Below are positions 23,975 to 35,784 of a stretch of 64,000 nucleotides of DNA, piece by piece. Numbering within the stretch: the stretch's first letter is position 1; the number at the start of each line of letters is the position of its first letter. The position numbers and the translations under genes are program-made. Below the pieces are notes generated by a model. The model was not told the origin of the DNA. It saw only the letters and a program-made list of their open reading frames with translations, and made no database searches. Origin of the DNA: Podospora pseudoanserina (taxonomy: Eukaryota > Ascomycota > Sordariomycetes > Sordariales > Podosporaceae); NCBI RefSeq assembly GCF_035222485.1, contig NC_085920.1, positions 434,001-498,000 on the forward strand, read 5' to 3'.

Positions 23975-24417
23975 GGTTGACGGGCGGAATTTACTGACAG
24001 TAGACGAGCAGGAGAAAGGATGGCAGCCTGGTAGAATGGAATAACTCTTTATTCATGGGCTTTATTGGGCCGGTATTTGTATCTGGTGTTGTTTGCTGAG
24101 GATGAGTGAAACTGCCTCACTTATCAGGGCCTCACTCATCAAGCTGCAGGATCAGGGCGAGGACCCCAAATTCCCCGAAATGTAACCCACTTGTAATATA
24201 GGTTATCGTGGAATGATTTCAGCCCCCAACTATCACTGCATGCCGTGTAACCTTCTCTTTCGACCTCTACTGACCAAAATGGCATCTTCATTGCTCACAG
24301 TGTTTCGAGGCTAGCTTGTCAAACCAGACAGGTACCTTAGGTAGTGTTGTCCGCCTTCGGAGGTAAACTGATCGTTGTACCTCACCTAACTTTGGCCCTT
24401 TTTGTGCTGCTATATTC
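23975..24417. other. Spacer upstream of the membrane-protein gene
   Basis: About 440 bp that should include the promoter of the minus-strand membrane-protein gene. I see no gene or repeat. Confidence 0.4.
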
Positions 24418-25522
24418 TCAGAGTCTTCCAGGCTTGGGGATATTCACCTTCATGTCCTGCCCGACACCCATAGCCTCCAGACCACCTTTTTCACCATCGA
24501 CATTTTTCCTCTGCGTTGCCCTCATCCTTGGCTTCCATTTGACAAAAGTGCGGCTCTCATCGATACACTTCTCATAAGCCTGAGCCAATTCGTCCAGGGC
24601 TTGCTCTTTAGCGGCCTTTCTCTCCTCTTCCGACTCCGTCCTCGTCTTCAGTTTCACGCGCCTGTCTATAGACCACCTCCACTCATGGATCTTGATGAAG
24701 ACCTCCTTTCTGAGCTCCTCGTTGGCGGGATCTATGAATCAGTCCTACTGTATGACTTTCAGTTCTCATAGAAGAAATTGCTGAGGCATGTACGGCAGCT
24801 GAACACATGCATGGTGTGCCCGTGATCATTTTCGGCCTCATCTGTGGTTTGGGCCCAGAACCAAGATTCATCAGTCTCCCATTACGTGTTGTAGAAGCCG
24901 CTGTCGCCGTACTCGTCGCCGTCATCGTAGTTGCCAATCCACCTTCAGATCGAATCTCTACGACGGCCCGCAGATACAAGTGAGGGAACTCGTAAAGAAT
25001 AGGTCCTTCGCTGCAAGTAATCTGTTAACAACTCTCATTTTTCCGCTGGGGATTAACACATAGACTCACCGCCTGGCAAACTTTACCGGCCCCTGCGCAT
25101 GGAACGCAAGTGTACTGGACCTCTGCGGTGTCGAGATCATTCGGGCACTCTAGAACAGTCCCTGTCTGGGCAGGCGATAGACACATTCTAGACAAGGGGC
25201 TCTTGTCATTTGACCATCAATTTGATGATGAGGTCGAGTCATTCCTTTGGTGAGAGTAACGCTTTCAGAAAGGCTCACAATGACATCGCCATCTTCCTGG
25301 ACATCGTCGCTGGGTCTGCCGGAGTCCTTGCCTTCTTTCTGCCCTTGTCAAGAGACATTTAACATCAATAAAGTTTAACACACCTTTCTTTTGTAATTTG
25401 ATCTGGGAAACAGGCGGAGAGTCCCTGCGGGCTCGCTTTCTAAGCAGCGACTCCGACTGAAACTCCGCTTTCACCAGGTCATGATTCCTCTGCTTCTGCT
25501 TGGTCTGCACTGTGCGAGCCAT
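24418..25522 (-). CDS. Hypothetical multi-exon protein with possible CxxC zinc site
   Basis: I do not recognise the family. The start at 25522 gives a basic N-terminus (MARTVQTKQKQRNHDLV). A first intron (donor gtgtgt, acceptor acaag) joins KLQKKG to an acidic stretch, QKEGKDSGRPSDDVQEDGD. Later exons carry a Cys-rich piece (VQYTCVPCAGAGKVC), a segment GPILYEFPHLYLRAVVEIR, and a last exon with DPANEELRKEVFIKIHEWRW followed by a charged helix (ESEEERKAAKEQALDELAQ) and the end at 24418. Five or six short exons are needed and two junctions are uncertain. Codon periodicity and clean splice sites argue for a real gene. A zinc-ribbon role is inference. Confidence 0.5.
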
Positions 25523-25822
25523 TGAAGACTGTGGTCTTGTTGCCGAAGGGTGTAAAGAGGAACTAGCCAGGTGGTGGCAGAAGTCGACTTGGCAAATTCT
25601 CGGAAAACAGCCAAGAGAGGTTGAGGAATTTGCTGAAAATAGTTTGAAAAGTCAATGATAAAACGTGGGGTGGTCCCAGAAGTTGCCTGGCTAACAAAGA
25701 GCTTCACAAAAGGAAAGAGCGCCCTGTGATTCACGTCATGGACAAATAAAGTAACTACGACACCAGCACGGCCTTGGAGGTAACGGCACACACCACGTTG
25801 CTTGAGCGTCTGCTAGAATAAA
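25523..25822. other. Spacer between the hypothetical gene and the HET gene
   Basis: About 300 bp. It holds the presumed promoter of the minus-strand hypothetical gene and the 3' end of the minus-strand HET gene. Nothing else is visible. Confidence 0.4.
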
Positions 25823-28029
25823 CTAAAAGATGGAAATCTCCTCTTCCTGTTCATTGTGTGTAATCCATTCTCCCGGGAGAGACCCAACCCCCACTCTCTC
25901 GTATATTCTTCTCCCACCACTGTCCGTCCATCCACCAATTCCAACCACCACGAGGACATGGTGCTCAAGGGCCCTGGCAGGCTTATTGCTCTTCGACTTT
26001 CGCCTCCCAACAGCCACAACTCTCAATTCCTTCGCGTCATCTATCCCGGTAGGTCGCTGCCCAGCATCCCATTTGATCTTCTTCTCAGCAACTTTCAACC
26101 CTACCACCAGTCTTCGACCCTTCCCGCTGAGGTTGTTGTCTTGATCTGTGCGCCCGGTATGCCACATGGAACTAGCAGTACTATTCCCTGACCCGCTGGT
26201 ATCAAGACTCATTTCCCAAACCGCAGCTCCCCACGGCGACCGAACGTCATCCTCCAGCCAATGAACTCCCTCGAACGGTAAATCCATAAAACCAATCGCA
26301 CCCGTGTAAGCCATCCACGACCAGCTAGGTGGCACCCTATACCGTCCCAACCCTTCCTCGGGGAACTCGATCCTCCGCATACCCCCTGGTTCCTCGCAGG
26401 TCCAAAGCAAACTCCTTCCAAAAAAAGGGACTCTGTCAAAGATCCCATACCCCCCTCTCGTGTCGAAAGCGGCCACGAGCCTCTGCTCCAAGCCAGCGAT
26501 GGCAATAGGGCGGTCGTATGCTCTCGTGAATTGCAGTCGGGAATAGGTCTTGTAGAGGGATTCGTACAGGCGGATCTTGCCCCCTTTGCTCGAGGTCAGG
26601 GCTACTTGCGGGAAGTTGGGGTCGCCGAGAAAAGAGGATTGGTTACTTTTAGACAAAAAAGGTTAGTTAGTATAACAAAGGAAACAGTCAAGAGATCCAA
26701 GGACGTGCTTTGTCATCTTTGTAAGTGTTTCACAGCGCACCCCAGCACCGCACTCAAAATATGTCTGTCGTTCGCTGAAATAGATCGTTCGGCGCGCAAG
26801 AGCTCTTTCTTGCAGCACCCAACCACGTTGGTTGAGAGGACCATCGATGACATCTGTCTGGAAGTTGTCAATTGCCTCGCAGACATAGATCATGGCGTTG
26901 TTGTCTTCGCTGTCTCCAACGTCGCCCTTGCCACTGTTAGCAGACAGATTGAGGGCAACAGATTTTCTTTGTGGGCGTGAAGACAAGAATCCGCTCGAAG
27001 TGCCACTGGCACTGCTGGCCGCAATCACACAATAGGCCAAACTGAACACTGTCTCCATCTTCTGAGCTTCAGTCTCAAAGTCACCCTGTGGGCCTTGAAC
27101 GATACAGAGAGAGTCAATCCACAAGTACCGGATCCCAAGAGCTCTGGTCACGGAAACTGCGTCCTTGAACGTCTTAGGAAGGCTACTAATAGCTATCCCT
27201 GATGTAAGCCTGGGGCTGACGTTGGTGGCGGTGGTGGAGAAATGGTTGTTATGGCGAGAGTCTCCCCACGGGTGTGATAGTGCGATGTACCGTGTGTCTT
27301 CTCCTTTGAGACCTAGCGAAGTTGAGGAACACAGTAAAATTGATTGCTGGCTTGCGGAGCTCTCGACATCGAGAAGTTTGGTAGGGAGAGCCAAGCCCTT
27401 TTTCGACGGGATTGCTTTGAGGTAGCAGTCTGGGTGGTTGAGATCGCAATCGTTCAGCCAGTTGGCAAGCAGGGTGAAGTATGCGCCACTGTATGTTGAC
27501 ATCAGGGCTGGCAGTCCGATTTGAATCTCGTCAGCTGCGTGCCTGAAATTGGGCGGCGCTCGCAACGGGTACTTTGCTATCAGCCTGTTAGTCAGTGAAC
27601 TGAAGGAGTACTGCATCTAGCTAGCATTATCCTTGACTTACTCGGAACAAGACAAAGTGACAGAAAAGGATCAGGCATACGATCCAAAAAAAGATGAGAG
27701 CCGATTCTTTGTAATTTTACCAAGTCAGTTTCACCTTTGGGCGTTGTTCCTGACTTGGTGATACAAGCATCGAAAACAAGCATGTGTAGCTCGCAATCAC
27801 GGGACGTCGATTTGATAGTCTCAAAGCTATCTTGGCAAGGCTCCCGGGAAAGCAGATCTCGATTCGTGCACATTGGGCAAAGTCTCTGGATTGAGTTTGC
27901 AGGAAGTGGGTTTGATGCCAATGACCGGATACAGTGTTGGCGTAAGGCGAATTCATTGTCGACTGGATAGCTCCAAGTCGTAACTAACTGTGATTTGTTA
28001 AGCCATGTGCTGAGCCGTGAAGGGAGCAA
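25823..28029 (-). CDS. HET-domain protein (heterokaryon incompatibility type)
   Basis: HET domains act as cell-death effectors in fungal non-self recognition, sometimes through NLR partners. At least three exons. The first begins in the 27.9-28.03 kb region and carries CPMCTNRDL and the usual N-terminal Cys pairs. The second covers about 27605-26700 and holds the HET core: YIALSHPWGDS, YLWIDSLCIVQGPQGDFE, RGWVLQERALARRTIYF and TYFECG. The third runs from about 26645 to 25823 with a C-terminal region (PPSWSWMAYTGAIGFMDL) typical of HET-only proteins. The start codon and the junction near 26650 are unresolved. Upstream, at 28106-28127, a run of 22 A (T on the gene strand) sits inside an intron-like segment with a gtaagt donor and a tatccag acceptor, probably in the 5' untranslated region. 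It neighbours two kinases that may form one functional cluster. Confidence 0.83.
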
Positions 28030-28105
28030 CTCAGGAGGTTGATCTTACAGGCTACATGAAGCTATCAGCGCTCATTTCCTCCGGAAGAGGCAGTAGCTGG
28101 ATAAG

Positions 28106-28127
28106 AAAAAAAAAAAAAAAAAAAAAA
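28106..28127 (-). repeat. Mononucleotide run of 22 (T on gene strand) inside a probable 5' UTR intron
   Basis: On the minus strand the run directly follows a gtaagt donor and is followed by ttatccag, an acceptor. The HET gene's upstream intron would then be almost entirely a T tract. Long homopolymers of this kind vary in length between strains. Confidence 0.6.
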
Positions 28128-28541
28128 CTTACGATCTGGCACAGTAGACAGGCCGATCGGTCAATTTAGAGCAGAAATCACTAGCTTTCTTACAGAGTCA
28201 CTCACATGCTACAAATAAGTTCACAGTCAGATACCCGAGACGATTTAGAAATCAGTGTCCAAGGAACATACCGTCTACCCGTTCGAGCCGTGATCCTCGA
28301 GGTCAGTGAAATCCATGAATCTGCAGATACAAAGGCGACTCACATACTGATGGTCGTCAGCTCTCGACTCTTCTCAACAGTCTTGGTTCTTTTGTATCAT
28401 GAACCTACTGTCTAAATGTGTTCAGCGGAGTGAATGGTGTGTCAGTTGGTCATCTTGCCGGAGTCATATCGATACTGATACGGCTCACGTACCTCCTAAA
28501 GTCCCATCAGCGGAGTTCTTCATTACAGGACAACCGGGATA

Positions 28542-30629
28542 TCATACCAGATTCGGCTGTGTTTTGAGAAGATCATCCCCTAGTCGGCTTTTTGCTGCTG
28601 TCCTCTTGGGCTTCATTACTTGGAGGGGTGCTGGTGGTGCAATATTTGCTCGGTCTTTCCTAAAGCAAAGGTAATCGCCTCCCTGAGACTCATCATGTAT
28701 TGCCTTCCCCCAAATAGCTTCCAACTTATCCTTCAGCTCGCCAGCATCAGCTCGGCATCTGCTAATCTGGCTAGGCACCATGTTTTCACTGGGTAACTCA
28801 ACAACAAGAAGTCTGTCCCTAACAAGTCGAACGATATCTGCGAGTGCCGAACCACCGGCCCGGTTGCATTCTGGATCATTCAAAATCTCAGCGATCCAAT
28901 GACTCGCAATGTCACTCACTCGGGCAACATTTCGGTCCACTGTGAAGTAAAGAGTGTCTGTGTGCGGGTTCTCGCGGATTTCATGTTGGTCATAGAAGCT
29001 CGCCAACCCATCGTTCCCGTACAAAATGATGATAACGAATTCGAGAATAACGCAACCGATAGACCAGATATCGAAGCGGCGTGACCTTGGGAGATGTAGA
29101 TTGGCGACAGCTTCGGGAGCCTCGTAATGAGATGTCGTGAATTTCTGGTTTGTCACTTCCTTTCTTCGAGCGGTGGCAAAGACGTGCTGTTTGGCCAGGC
29201 CAAGGTCGGCAATTTTCAACGTTCCCAGCCAACGGGAATCGTTGGTCTGTGACTGGTTGAACTGTAAAATATTCTCTGGCTTCAGATCGCCATGTCGCCA
29301 ATGTTCATCGCTGCTTGCATCGCTCTCCTCGCTGACATAAGATCGGTTAGGGTCTTCGCTTCTAAAAGAAACTTCATCGTCTGATGGTTCAACGAATCGA
29401 ACGTGAATCTCGGGTACATTTCTCGGGGACTTGGATGTATCGGGGGTTGTGATGGGGCTGTAATCTTTTGTTTCCCCCTCTCGCGGTTTGACCGAATGCG
29501 GAACAGGTACGGTCAATCTTTCACCAGCTGCCATACCTGCCAGATCTGCTGCCCGTCGGACCACGTTGCCAGTCTTGGTCCTGTTGTTTGTGCCGTGGAG
29601 GGTTGAAAGGGCACCGACTATGCCGAGAACCTCTTCAATGACCGACATGATTCGATCAGGGTCAAGGTCTTTCGGCTTTGGGCCTTGGCTTTCCCAGAGC
29701 TCTCGAAGACTGCCTCCGTCTGCCCACTCAAACATGATGTAGTGCTCCGGACCACATCGCAAGGCGGCTAATGGGCGGATGAGATGTTTATGGTGCAGCT
29801 TGTTTATCTCCTCCAAGGCAGAGGCCTCGTGGTTCCAAGCCGTTTCCACATTGTATCCAGGTTCCGAAGTTAGTGGTTTCAGCTGTTTCAATGCAACCTT
29901 GAGCGGCTCTCCGAAGTATCTGTCGTCTTGGTGATGGGCATGGTGAACTTCTGCCTCATAGACCGTACTGAAATGGCCAATATGCGGCTTCTGGGCTTTC
30001 CAGGTGATTGGGAGCACACATCCTTCCTTCAGCTCGTATATGAACTTGTCTTTCAGAATAACAGGTGCTGTGAACATTGCTTGGTCTTGAAAGAATCGAA
30101 ACGATATGTGCGCCCAGAGTTTGTCATGAAATACGTCCCATGCCTTGTGGTGGGCAACGCGTTGATGGCATGGTAACTTTCCCCCAACGCAGGGTATACG
30201 GTCGACCGGGAGGTGTTCGTCTGTCATGCTGTGTTTCTGGCAACTCTCCATGATAGCCAACAGGTCATTTGGAGAAGCCTCATTGCCAACCACTAGAATA
30301 AGAAACAGTGTCTTTCCGTGACCGCAAACAAAATCAATCACATCAGTCGAAGCCTTTTCTGGAAGCACCAGCCGAATGGTTGCATAGTTGACCAATTTAT
30401 CGATTTCTGTGACTGGGAGGAATTCCTTGCCGCTAGGGAGGGCGCTGGTGACAAAAGACTGTACTAGCCTTCTCCGGAGACTCCTAAGTTCTTCCTCTGG
30501 ATTGGGTCTCGCCACAGCGGGTACCTGGTAAGTATCAGGGGGAGGTTTTCGACGACGACCAAAGAAGCGCCGCATGGTACCCATGTTACAATAACAGAAG
30601 GACGGACGGTGTTTTTGTCGTAAAGACAT
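28542..30629 (-). CDS. Protein kinase with fungal N-terminal module (kinase 1 of a head-to-head pair)
   Basis: Intronless, 695 aa (ATG at 30629; a second ATG begins MGTMRRFFGRRRKPP). An N-terminal module of about 190 residues includes KTLFLILVVGN and DEHLPVDR. It is shared with the divergent neighbour (31678-33487) and precedes the kinase fold. Kinase motifs in order are HFSTVYEAEV (Gly-rich loop), VALKQL (ATP-anchoring Lys), a long acidic insert, HWRHGDLKPENIL (catalytic Asp and Asn present), IADLGLAK (DLG in place of DFG) and SHYEAPEA (APE). The catalytic set is complete, so it is probably active. DLG is a conservative change seen in active kinases. The family is common beside HET genes in filamentous fungi; a signalling role in recognition or cell death is inference. 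Confidence 0.87.
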   Translation of the reverse strand: MSLRQKHRPSFCYCNMGTMRRFFGRRRKPPPDTYQVPAVARPNPEEELRSLRRRLVQSFVTSALPSGKEFLPVTEIDKLVNYATIRLVLPEKASTDVIDFVCGHGKTLFLILVVGNEASPNDLLAIMESCQKHSMTDEHLPVDRIPCVGGKLPCHQRVAHHKAWDVFHDKLWAHISFRFFQDQAMFTAPVILKDKFIYELKEGCVLPITWKAQKPHIGHFSTVYEAEVHHAHHQDDRYFGEPLKVALKQLKPLTSEPGYNVETAWNHEASALEEINKLHHKHLIRPLAALRCGPEHYIMFEWADGGSLRELWESQGPKPKDLDPDRIMSVIEEVLGIVGALSTLHGTNNRTKTGNVVRRAADLAGMAAGERLTVPVPHSVKPREGETKDYSPITTPDTSKSPRNVPEIHVRFVEPSDDEVSFRSEDPNRSYVSEESDASSDEHWRHGDLKPENILQFNQSQTNDSRWLGTLKIADLGLAKQHVFATARRKEVTNQKFTTSHYEAPEAVANLHLPRSRRFDIWSIGCVILEFVIIILYGNDGLASFYDQHEIRENPHTDTLYFTVDRNVARVSDIASHWIAEILNDPECNRAGGSALADIVRLVRDRLLVVELPSENMVPSQISRCRADAGELKDKLEAIWGKAIHDESQGGDYLCFRKDRANIAPPAPLQVMKPKRTAAKSRLGDDLLKTQPNLV

Positions 30630-31677
30630 CTCAACATCCAGAAAGTTTTGCGGCGAGTTGTCGTTGAAGTATAGAGTCCCTCGAGGTGCGGGGTATAACC
30701 TCCTTGGCCATCTTATCTGCTCCTAGGTCAGCAATCGTGACTTGCATATGGCTTGCTTTCTGTGGTTCTAGGGCTGATGAGTGGTTGGTCTCGGTGATGA
30801 GGGGTTCAGCTTTTCCCCTCTCGTTGGCGCAAGTCCGTATCTGTCCCTGCATCGTGGGCATGCTGTTCGTCAATAATCAGTCAAGCGGGATGAGGAGTCA
30901 AAAGTGCAGTTCTCATGCAGCATAGGTGACCAGCGAGGACGAGGGGAAATGTGATGGATTGCAACAACGCGCATTCGATATGGCGCGGTGCAGTCGGTTG
31001 ACGACACCCCGATCTGCCAGCCAGCTGCAATCAGGTGAAAACCTGGGGGAGGGGTCAGCCTTTTGGGTTCCCTCCCGTCCTGATTCCATCATTCCAACCA
31101 AAAAGGATTCCTTATCTCTGAATTCTTGATCGGCCATAAAGGACGTACCTTATCCCGAGTTTTCATCGCATTCATCCCGTCACGGGGACAACAAGAGTGT
31201 TGCCTAGCTAGACTAAGTCTCCGATTGCGCTTGGATGCCTTTAGACTTACCGGATCCTGAAGAAATGTCCCGATTCCTGTCCATGGCTCATTCAGGCTAT
31301 GCCCAATGCCGACATGCGACTTGCACTGCCTGTTGGTCCCGGGCCCGGGCCTCTCACACACCACCTCTTCTCTTCACACACCCTTAGCACTTGTTTTACG
31401 ACTCCGGCACCCCCCAGGCGTCCTTCAGGCATCTCCAAGGCATCCTCCACACCCTTTGAGCGAATATCGAGTCATCCAATATGGTCCGCATGGTCCGCCA
31501 TCATGAAGGGTATGTAGTCTCGTCTTGAGTATTAAACTGGAAAAGTCCCAGATAAAACTTGCATCAATCAATTCCCTTCGCTTCTGCACTTTCGTTTACA
31601 TGTGCTGAATTGCTGCCTCTGGTGCTTTAGCTTGAAGACCCGCCTGTCCGCATTTGCCAAGATCGTCCCAGGGCACC
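30630..31677. promoter_or_regulatory. Bidirectional promoter region of the kinase pair
   Basis: About 1 kb separating two divergently transcribed paralogous kinases. No convincing gene lies here. Shared expression of the pair is likely from the arrangement. I could not pick out a specific regulator site. Confidence 0.5.
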
Positions 31678-33487
31678 ATGTCAGGGCCTCTTTATAAGTC
31701 GCTGAAAGGCAGCCTTATCACGTCAAGCCTTGGCGAAATCCAGTTTCTACCGCGGAGCGTTGTGGAAGAAAAAGTTACCATTGAGAAAATCACCCCACAT
31801 CTCAGTTTTGGATCACGACTTTACACTCTGGTCTCCGAAGATAGCCTGGCCCGTCAGATTCATCAACAGGCAAGGAAGGTGTTTGCTATTCTTGTCCTTA
31901 TCGGCAAGCCATCAGCAATCCAGACCTTATTCACGAAGGACGGCCTTATCGATGATCATCTCCCTCTTGAGGTTGTCAAAAATGGAGAGCATGATGCCAT
32001 CGTCTCTTCAACCACTCAGAAAACGTTTCCGACGTTCGACAACTGGGGAGATCCGGCTGCCGTCGACAGCTTTCTCGAGAAGCAATACCTTGTTCTGGCA
32101 CCAGTGTTTCACACAGCTGGCCAGGCCCTGAAGTTGAACCGCAGTCATCCCCTACCCTTCGAGGAATGCACATGGAAGGCGAGCGGGAGTGGCAGCGTAT
32201 CGGTCTATCATGGCAGACTTCATCCGTCCCACCAGTTGCCTCCTTTCACGGTAAGAAGTTCGTTTTGGGGCCCTGTCGTTCTCCTGTACTAATTGCAAAT
32301 GTTTAATGTAGGCCACCTCGTACGACAGGATCGCTATCAAAGAAATCCCGGACAAGAAAGCCTTCGACCGAGAAAAGGAGAACCTCGACAGAATCCAATC
32401 CTTACACCACAAGCATCTGATACGTCTTCTCGGAAGCTGCGAGAAAGGTTCCGTAAATTACTTCTTCTTCCCTTGGGCAGCTGGTGGTAATCTGAGGGAC
32501 CTTTGGCACCTCCAAGGGGATGGCTCACGCACGAGCTTGTGGACACCGCAGACCATTGCATGGGCTCTCGATCAAATGCTTGGTCTTGTGGATGCCATCA
32601 GAATCCTCCACGACAATGGAATCCGCCATGGGGACATCAAACCCCAGAATATCCTTCACTTTCCTGAAGCCACCCAAGGATCCGGTAAAATTGGAGGTAG
32701 ACTTGTCCTTGCGGATGTCGGAGTGTCCAAGTTTCACCACGAGGCGACGGCACTCAGAAACGAGGCCACAAACACTCGAGATGCGACCATATCTTACGAA
32801 GCCCCTGAGGCTACCTCCGAGTTCAGAAACGGAAAACCAAGGCCTCGTCGCTATGACATGTGGTCACTGGGCTGCATGTTTTTGGAGTTTGTGGTCTGGC
32901 TTCAATACGAATTCGAGGCCGTCGAGATGTTTCGCAAACAGCGGATGCCGCGACGAGGAGACCCCAGGACAGCTCCTGGAAACTTTTTCACACAGTCCAC
33001 CACTGACGGTGGCCCGGCGACTATTCATTCCAAAGTGATTGATGCAATCGGGCTTCTGCGAGATGACCCTCGCTGCTGCAGTGACGGGGACAGCACTACC
33101 GCTGTGGAGGATCTCATCACCTTGATTGAGCGAGATCTTTTGCAGATAGATCCTGAAAAGCGCGCCAAAGCACCTGCACTACACAAGAACCTCAACCGGA
33201 TTGTGCAACGGGCGCACCGGGACCCTCAGTACCTCTGCCGACTTGTCAACCCTTCCCCCGAGATTCCCAGGTTCTTCCAAAGGAGTAAGCGGAGAGATAG
33301 CAAAGGAAGTACTAGAAAGCTCTCTTTGTCATCCTCCTCGTCTGTCAGCAGTTATGCGGGCTCTTCATTTACGCCAACCGACACAGGGAGAAGTCGACGG
33401 TCATCTGTTTCATCGGTCTCCAATGTTGGACGAATGTCAAAAATGTCTTTAGGTGACGAGGCCGCGGTGATTGAGGAGGAATCATGA
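31678..33487 (+). CDS. Protein kinase with fungal N-terminal module (kinase 2 of a head-to-head pair)
   Basis: Exons 31678-32250 and 32312-33487 (intron 61 bp) give 582 aa. The N-terminal module (KVFAILVLIGKPSAIQTLF, then DDHLPLEVV, then FLEKQYLVLAPVF) aligns with that of kinase 1. Kinase motifs are GSGSVSVYHGRL (Gly-rich loop), IAIKEI (Lys), IRHGDIKPQNIL (catalytic loop), LADVGVSK (DVG in place of DFG) and ISYEAPEA. Asp and Asn of the catalytic loop are present, so activity is plausible. A Ser-rich, basic tail (FFQRSKRRDSKGSTRKLSL) follows the kinase fold. The intron falls between the Gly-rich loop and the AIK strand. Kinase 2 is shorter than kinase 1 mainly because it lacks the acidic insert. 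Confidence 0.88.
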
Positions 33488-34020
33488 TGGAAAAGAAAGG
33501 CCAATATGATAAAAACTGTCTTTTGGTACTCTGCTGTCTTTCTTCACATTTCTGGGATGGAAAACGGCGCTCGGGTTGGTCACAGGTTATGAAAAGGGTT
33601 TTGGCTATCTTCTTTATTTTTATTACCAATAAAGCTATTTGTAGGCGACTCACCTACCTAGCTGCCTATTTCTCGGGATAGATCTACCAATACGTTAAAG
33701 CTTCAATTCAGGATGTTGTTCATTTCCTCAATCTTCAGGCTGTGGAGTTTCATCACCTAGCCAACGCCTAACCATTGTTTAGTTTACCCCCTACTCACCC
33801 AAATTTGTCCCACCGTGCAAGTTATTTTGTCCACAGTTTGACCGGCTACCTGCATCTGCAGCACTAGCACGCACCTGTCACGTGTTAATCCCAAGCCCCA
33901 AAATTTCTCCTCTAGCGATATCGCTTGTCCAGGGCGCTTCGCCAATCACCACTCACCTTGCCACAAGAAAACCCTAGGTACCTCAGTGACTGTTTTTGCT
34001 AAACTACCGATACGGTAACC
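33488..34020. other. Intergenic between kinase 2 and the second Nudix gene
   Basis: About 530 bp: kinase 3' end followed by the promoter of the Nudix gene. I see no gene or repeat. Confidence 0.4.
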
Positions 34021-35052
34021 ATGCGGACCAATCTAGAAATCGTCCAAGAATGCGACAAGTTAGTTGACACCCCCTGAATTCTTGGTTTCAGCACAACCAA
34101 TCACTGACATCATACCCCCTTACCTAGCTTCCCCTACCCCAACCTAACCAACAACACCGCCTACACCAAAGCCATTGAACCACTATGGCTCTTCTTTCTC
34201 CCAGACGACCTAGAACCCCACGGCTTTCTCATCCAATCAGTAGTCGACCGCATGCCATGGACCCCCTCCTTCCGCCTCATCCCCGAAAGCAAACAAGTCC
34301 ACCTTCTCAAATACCCCGGAAGAAAAGAGTGGCAAACCGCCTGCAACGAAGCAATCGATGAACTCCTCGATCTTACCCGTGCCAAAAAGGCTTTTCCCCG
34401 CCTAGGCAAGAAAAGAGATGAGAAGTTCCCTATCGTCGGCGCCAAATTCGATATTGGGATCGAAAGGTCAGCGATGAGCTTGTTCGGGATTATTGGACAG
34501 GGTGCTCACATGACGGTTTACACTCGTACGTCATTGGGGGAGATGAAGTTCTGGATTCCGAGGCGGAATGCCAACAAGTCGACTTATCCCAATATGCTGG
34601 ATCAGGCTGTTGCTGGTGGGGTGGCGCAGGGGGAGACGCCGTTTGAGTGCATCGTTCGTGAGGCGGGGGAGGAGGCCGCGTTGGATGAGGAGGTGGTGAG
34701 GAGGGATGTTGTTGCGGCGGGGACGGTGACGTGGTTCAATGTTTCTGATGAGAAGGCGGGTGGGGAGGTGGGTTTGATGAATCCGGGCGTATTGTATGTT
34801 TATGATCTGGAGGTTGGGCGAGAGGTGGTTTTCAAGCCGGTGGATGATGATATTCAGGCTTTTCATTTGATGAGTGTGGATGAGGTGAGAGATGCGATGA
34901 GGAATGGGGAGTTTAAGCCGAGTTGTGCGGCGGTCATGATGGATTTCTTTGTGAGGCATGGGTTTATCACGGCGGAGAATGAAGTGGATTATGTTGAGAT
35001 TGTGTCGAGGCTGCATCGTAAGCTGCCGTTTAGAACCAGCCCTGGTTTTTGA
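34021..35052 (+). CDS. Nudix protein with DUF4743 (thiamine-pyrophosphokinase-related, YJR142W/Tnr3-like)
   Basis: Relatives hydrolyse oxidised or toxic derivatives of thiamine diphosphate; that substrate is taken from the family, not seen here. Exons 34021-34058 and 34128-35052 (intron 69 bp) give 320 aa. The tiny first exon encodes MRTNLEIVQECD and joins NFPYPN. The DUF4743 N-terminal region (LEPHGFLIQSVVDRMPW, then FRLIPESKQVHLL) leads to the Nudix fold, with FWIPRRNANKSTYPNMLD and the Nudix box GGVAQGETPFECIVREAGEEA. The REAGEE core keeps the metal-binding glutamates, while the usual Gly after EE-x is Ala. The end VSRLHRKLPFR is typical of the family. Confidence 0.92.
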
Positions 35053-35784
35053 TTGGGATACTACGAAATCGACAGTCTTCAGGAGCTTGGGGCACGGATT
35101 ATGTCTACCAGTCATTTGGTGCCGTTGGTGGTGATTGCTGCTCAATCAGGGCCGCAGCCACCAATCTTCAAGCTCACAGTAGACAGGCTGTAGAACGTAT
35201 TTGCACTGCGGACCCCGAGATCATCCCTTCTTTTTCGACCATCTCGTAAATGACGAAGAAAATAGGGCTGATCCGACCAGTCGGTGCCCAACCCGATTGG
35301 CCGAGGACGATCTTGAAACTTTGTCTTCAAGATCTCAAGCGCTGCAACGGTGCAACTTGGTGTTAGTCATTTTCCAGTTAGCGCACATGCATGGCATCGG
35401 GGTTGAGACCTCGGTGGATTTGAGGCTGAAAGAGCCGAACCTGGGAAGCGACGACAGTCAGTCTCAGCTCCTTCACAACAACCCAAGGTTCTCAGTTGAC
35501 ATCCCAACGCCACTGAGTACCGATTGGCTCGAGTGAGCAAACTATCGATCTCTCTGCCGCAAGCGCCAAAATTAAAGCTGTCGAATTTAGGGAACTTCCA
35601 TGCTTCAGGCCCAGAGTGCCGAACCGGCAGATGGAAAACATGAGATGCGTGCCCCTGAGCAACATCTGTAATATGTAGTTATGTCGCTTCTTCCCCCTCT
35701 TCTCTTTTTTATTCCCCTTAGATTGCTACGAGCCATTCACTCTTTCTATCATCGGCTCCTTTGATCCCCTAATAACGCAAAGCT
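35053..35784. other. Intergenic upstream of the WSC gene
   Basis: About 730 bp. The 35201-35536 open frame has no ATG start and no recognisable domain, so I do not call it. The last 100 bp are pyrimidine-rich on the + strand, as is common just before fungal start sites. Confidence 0.4.

Noticed and set aside
34531-35145. 204-codon minus-strand frame under the second Nudix gene
   Set aside because: Antisense shadow of the Nudix exon: rich in His, Ile, Pro and Arg as expected from the complement of that codon use.
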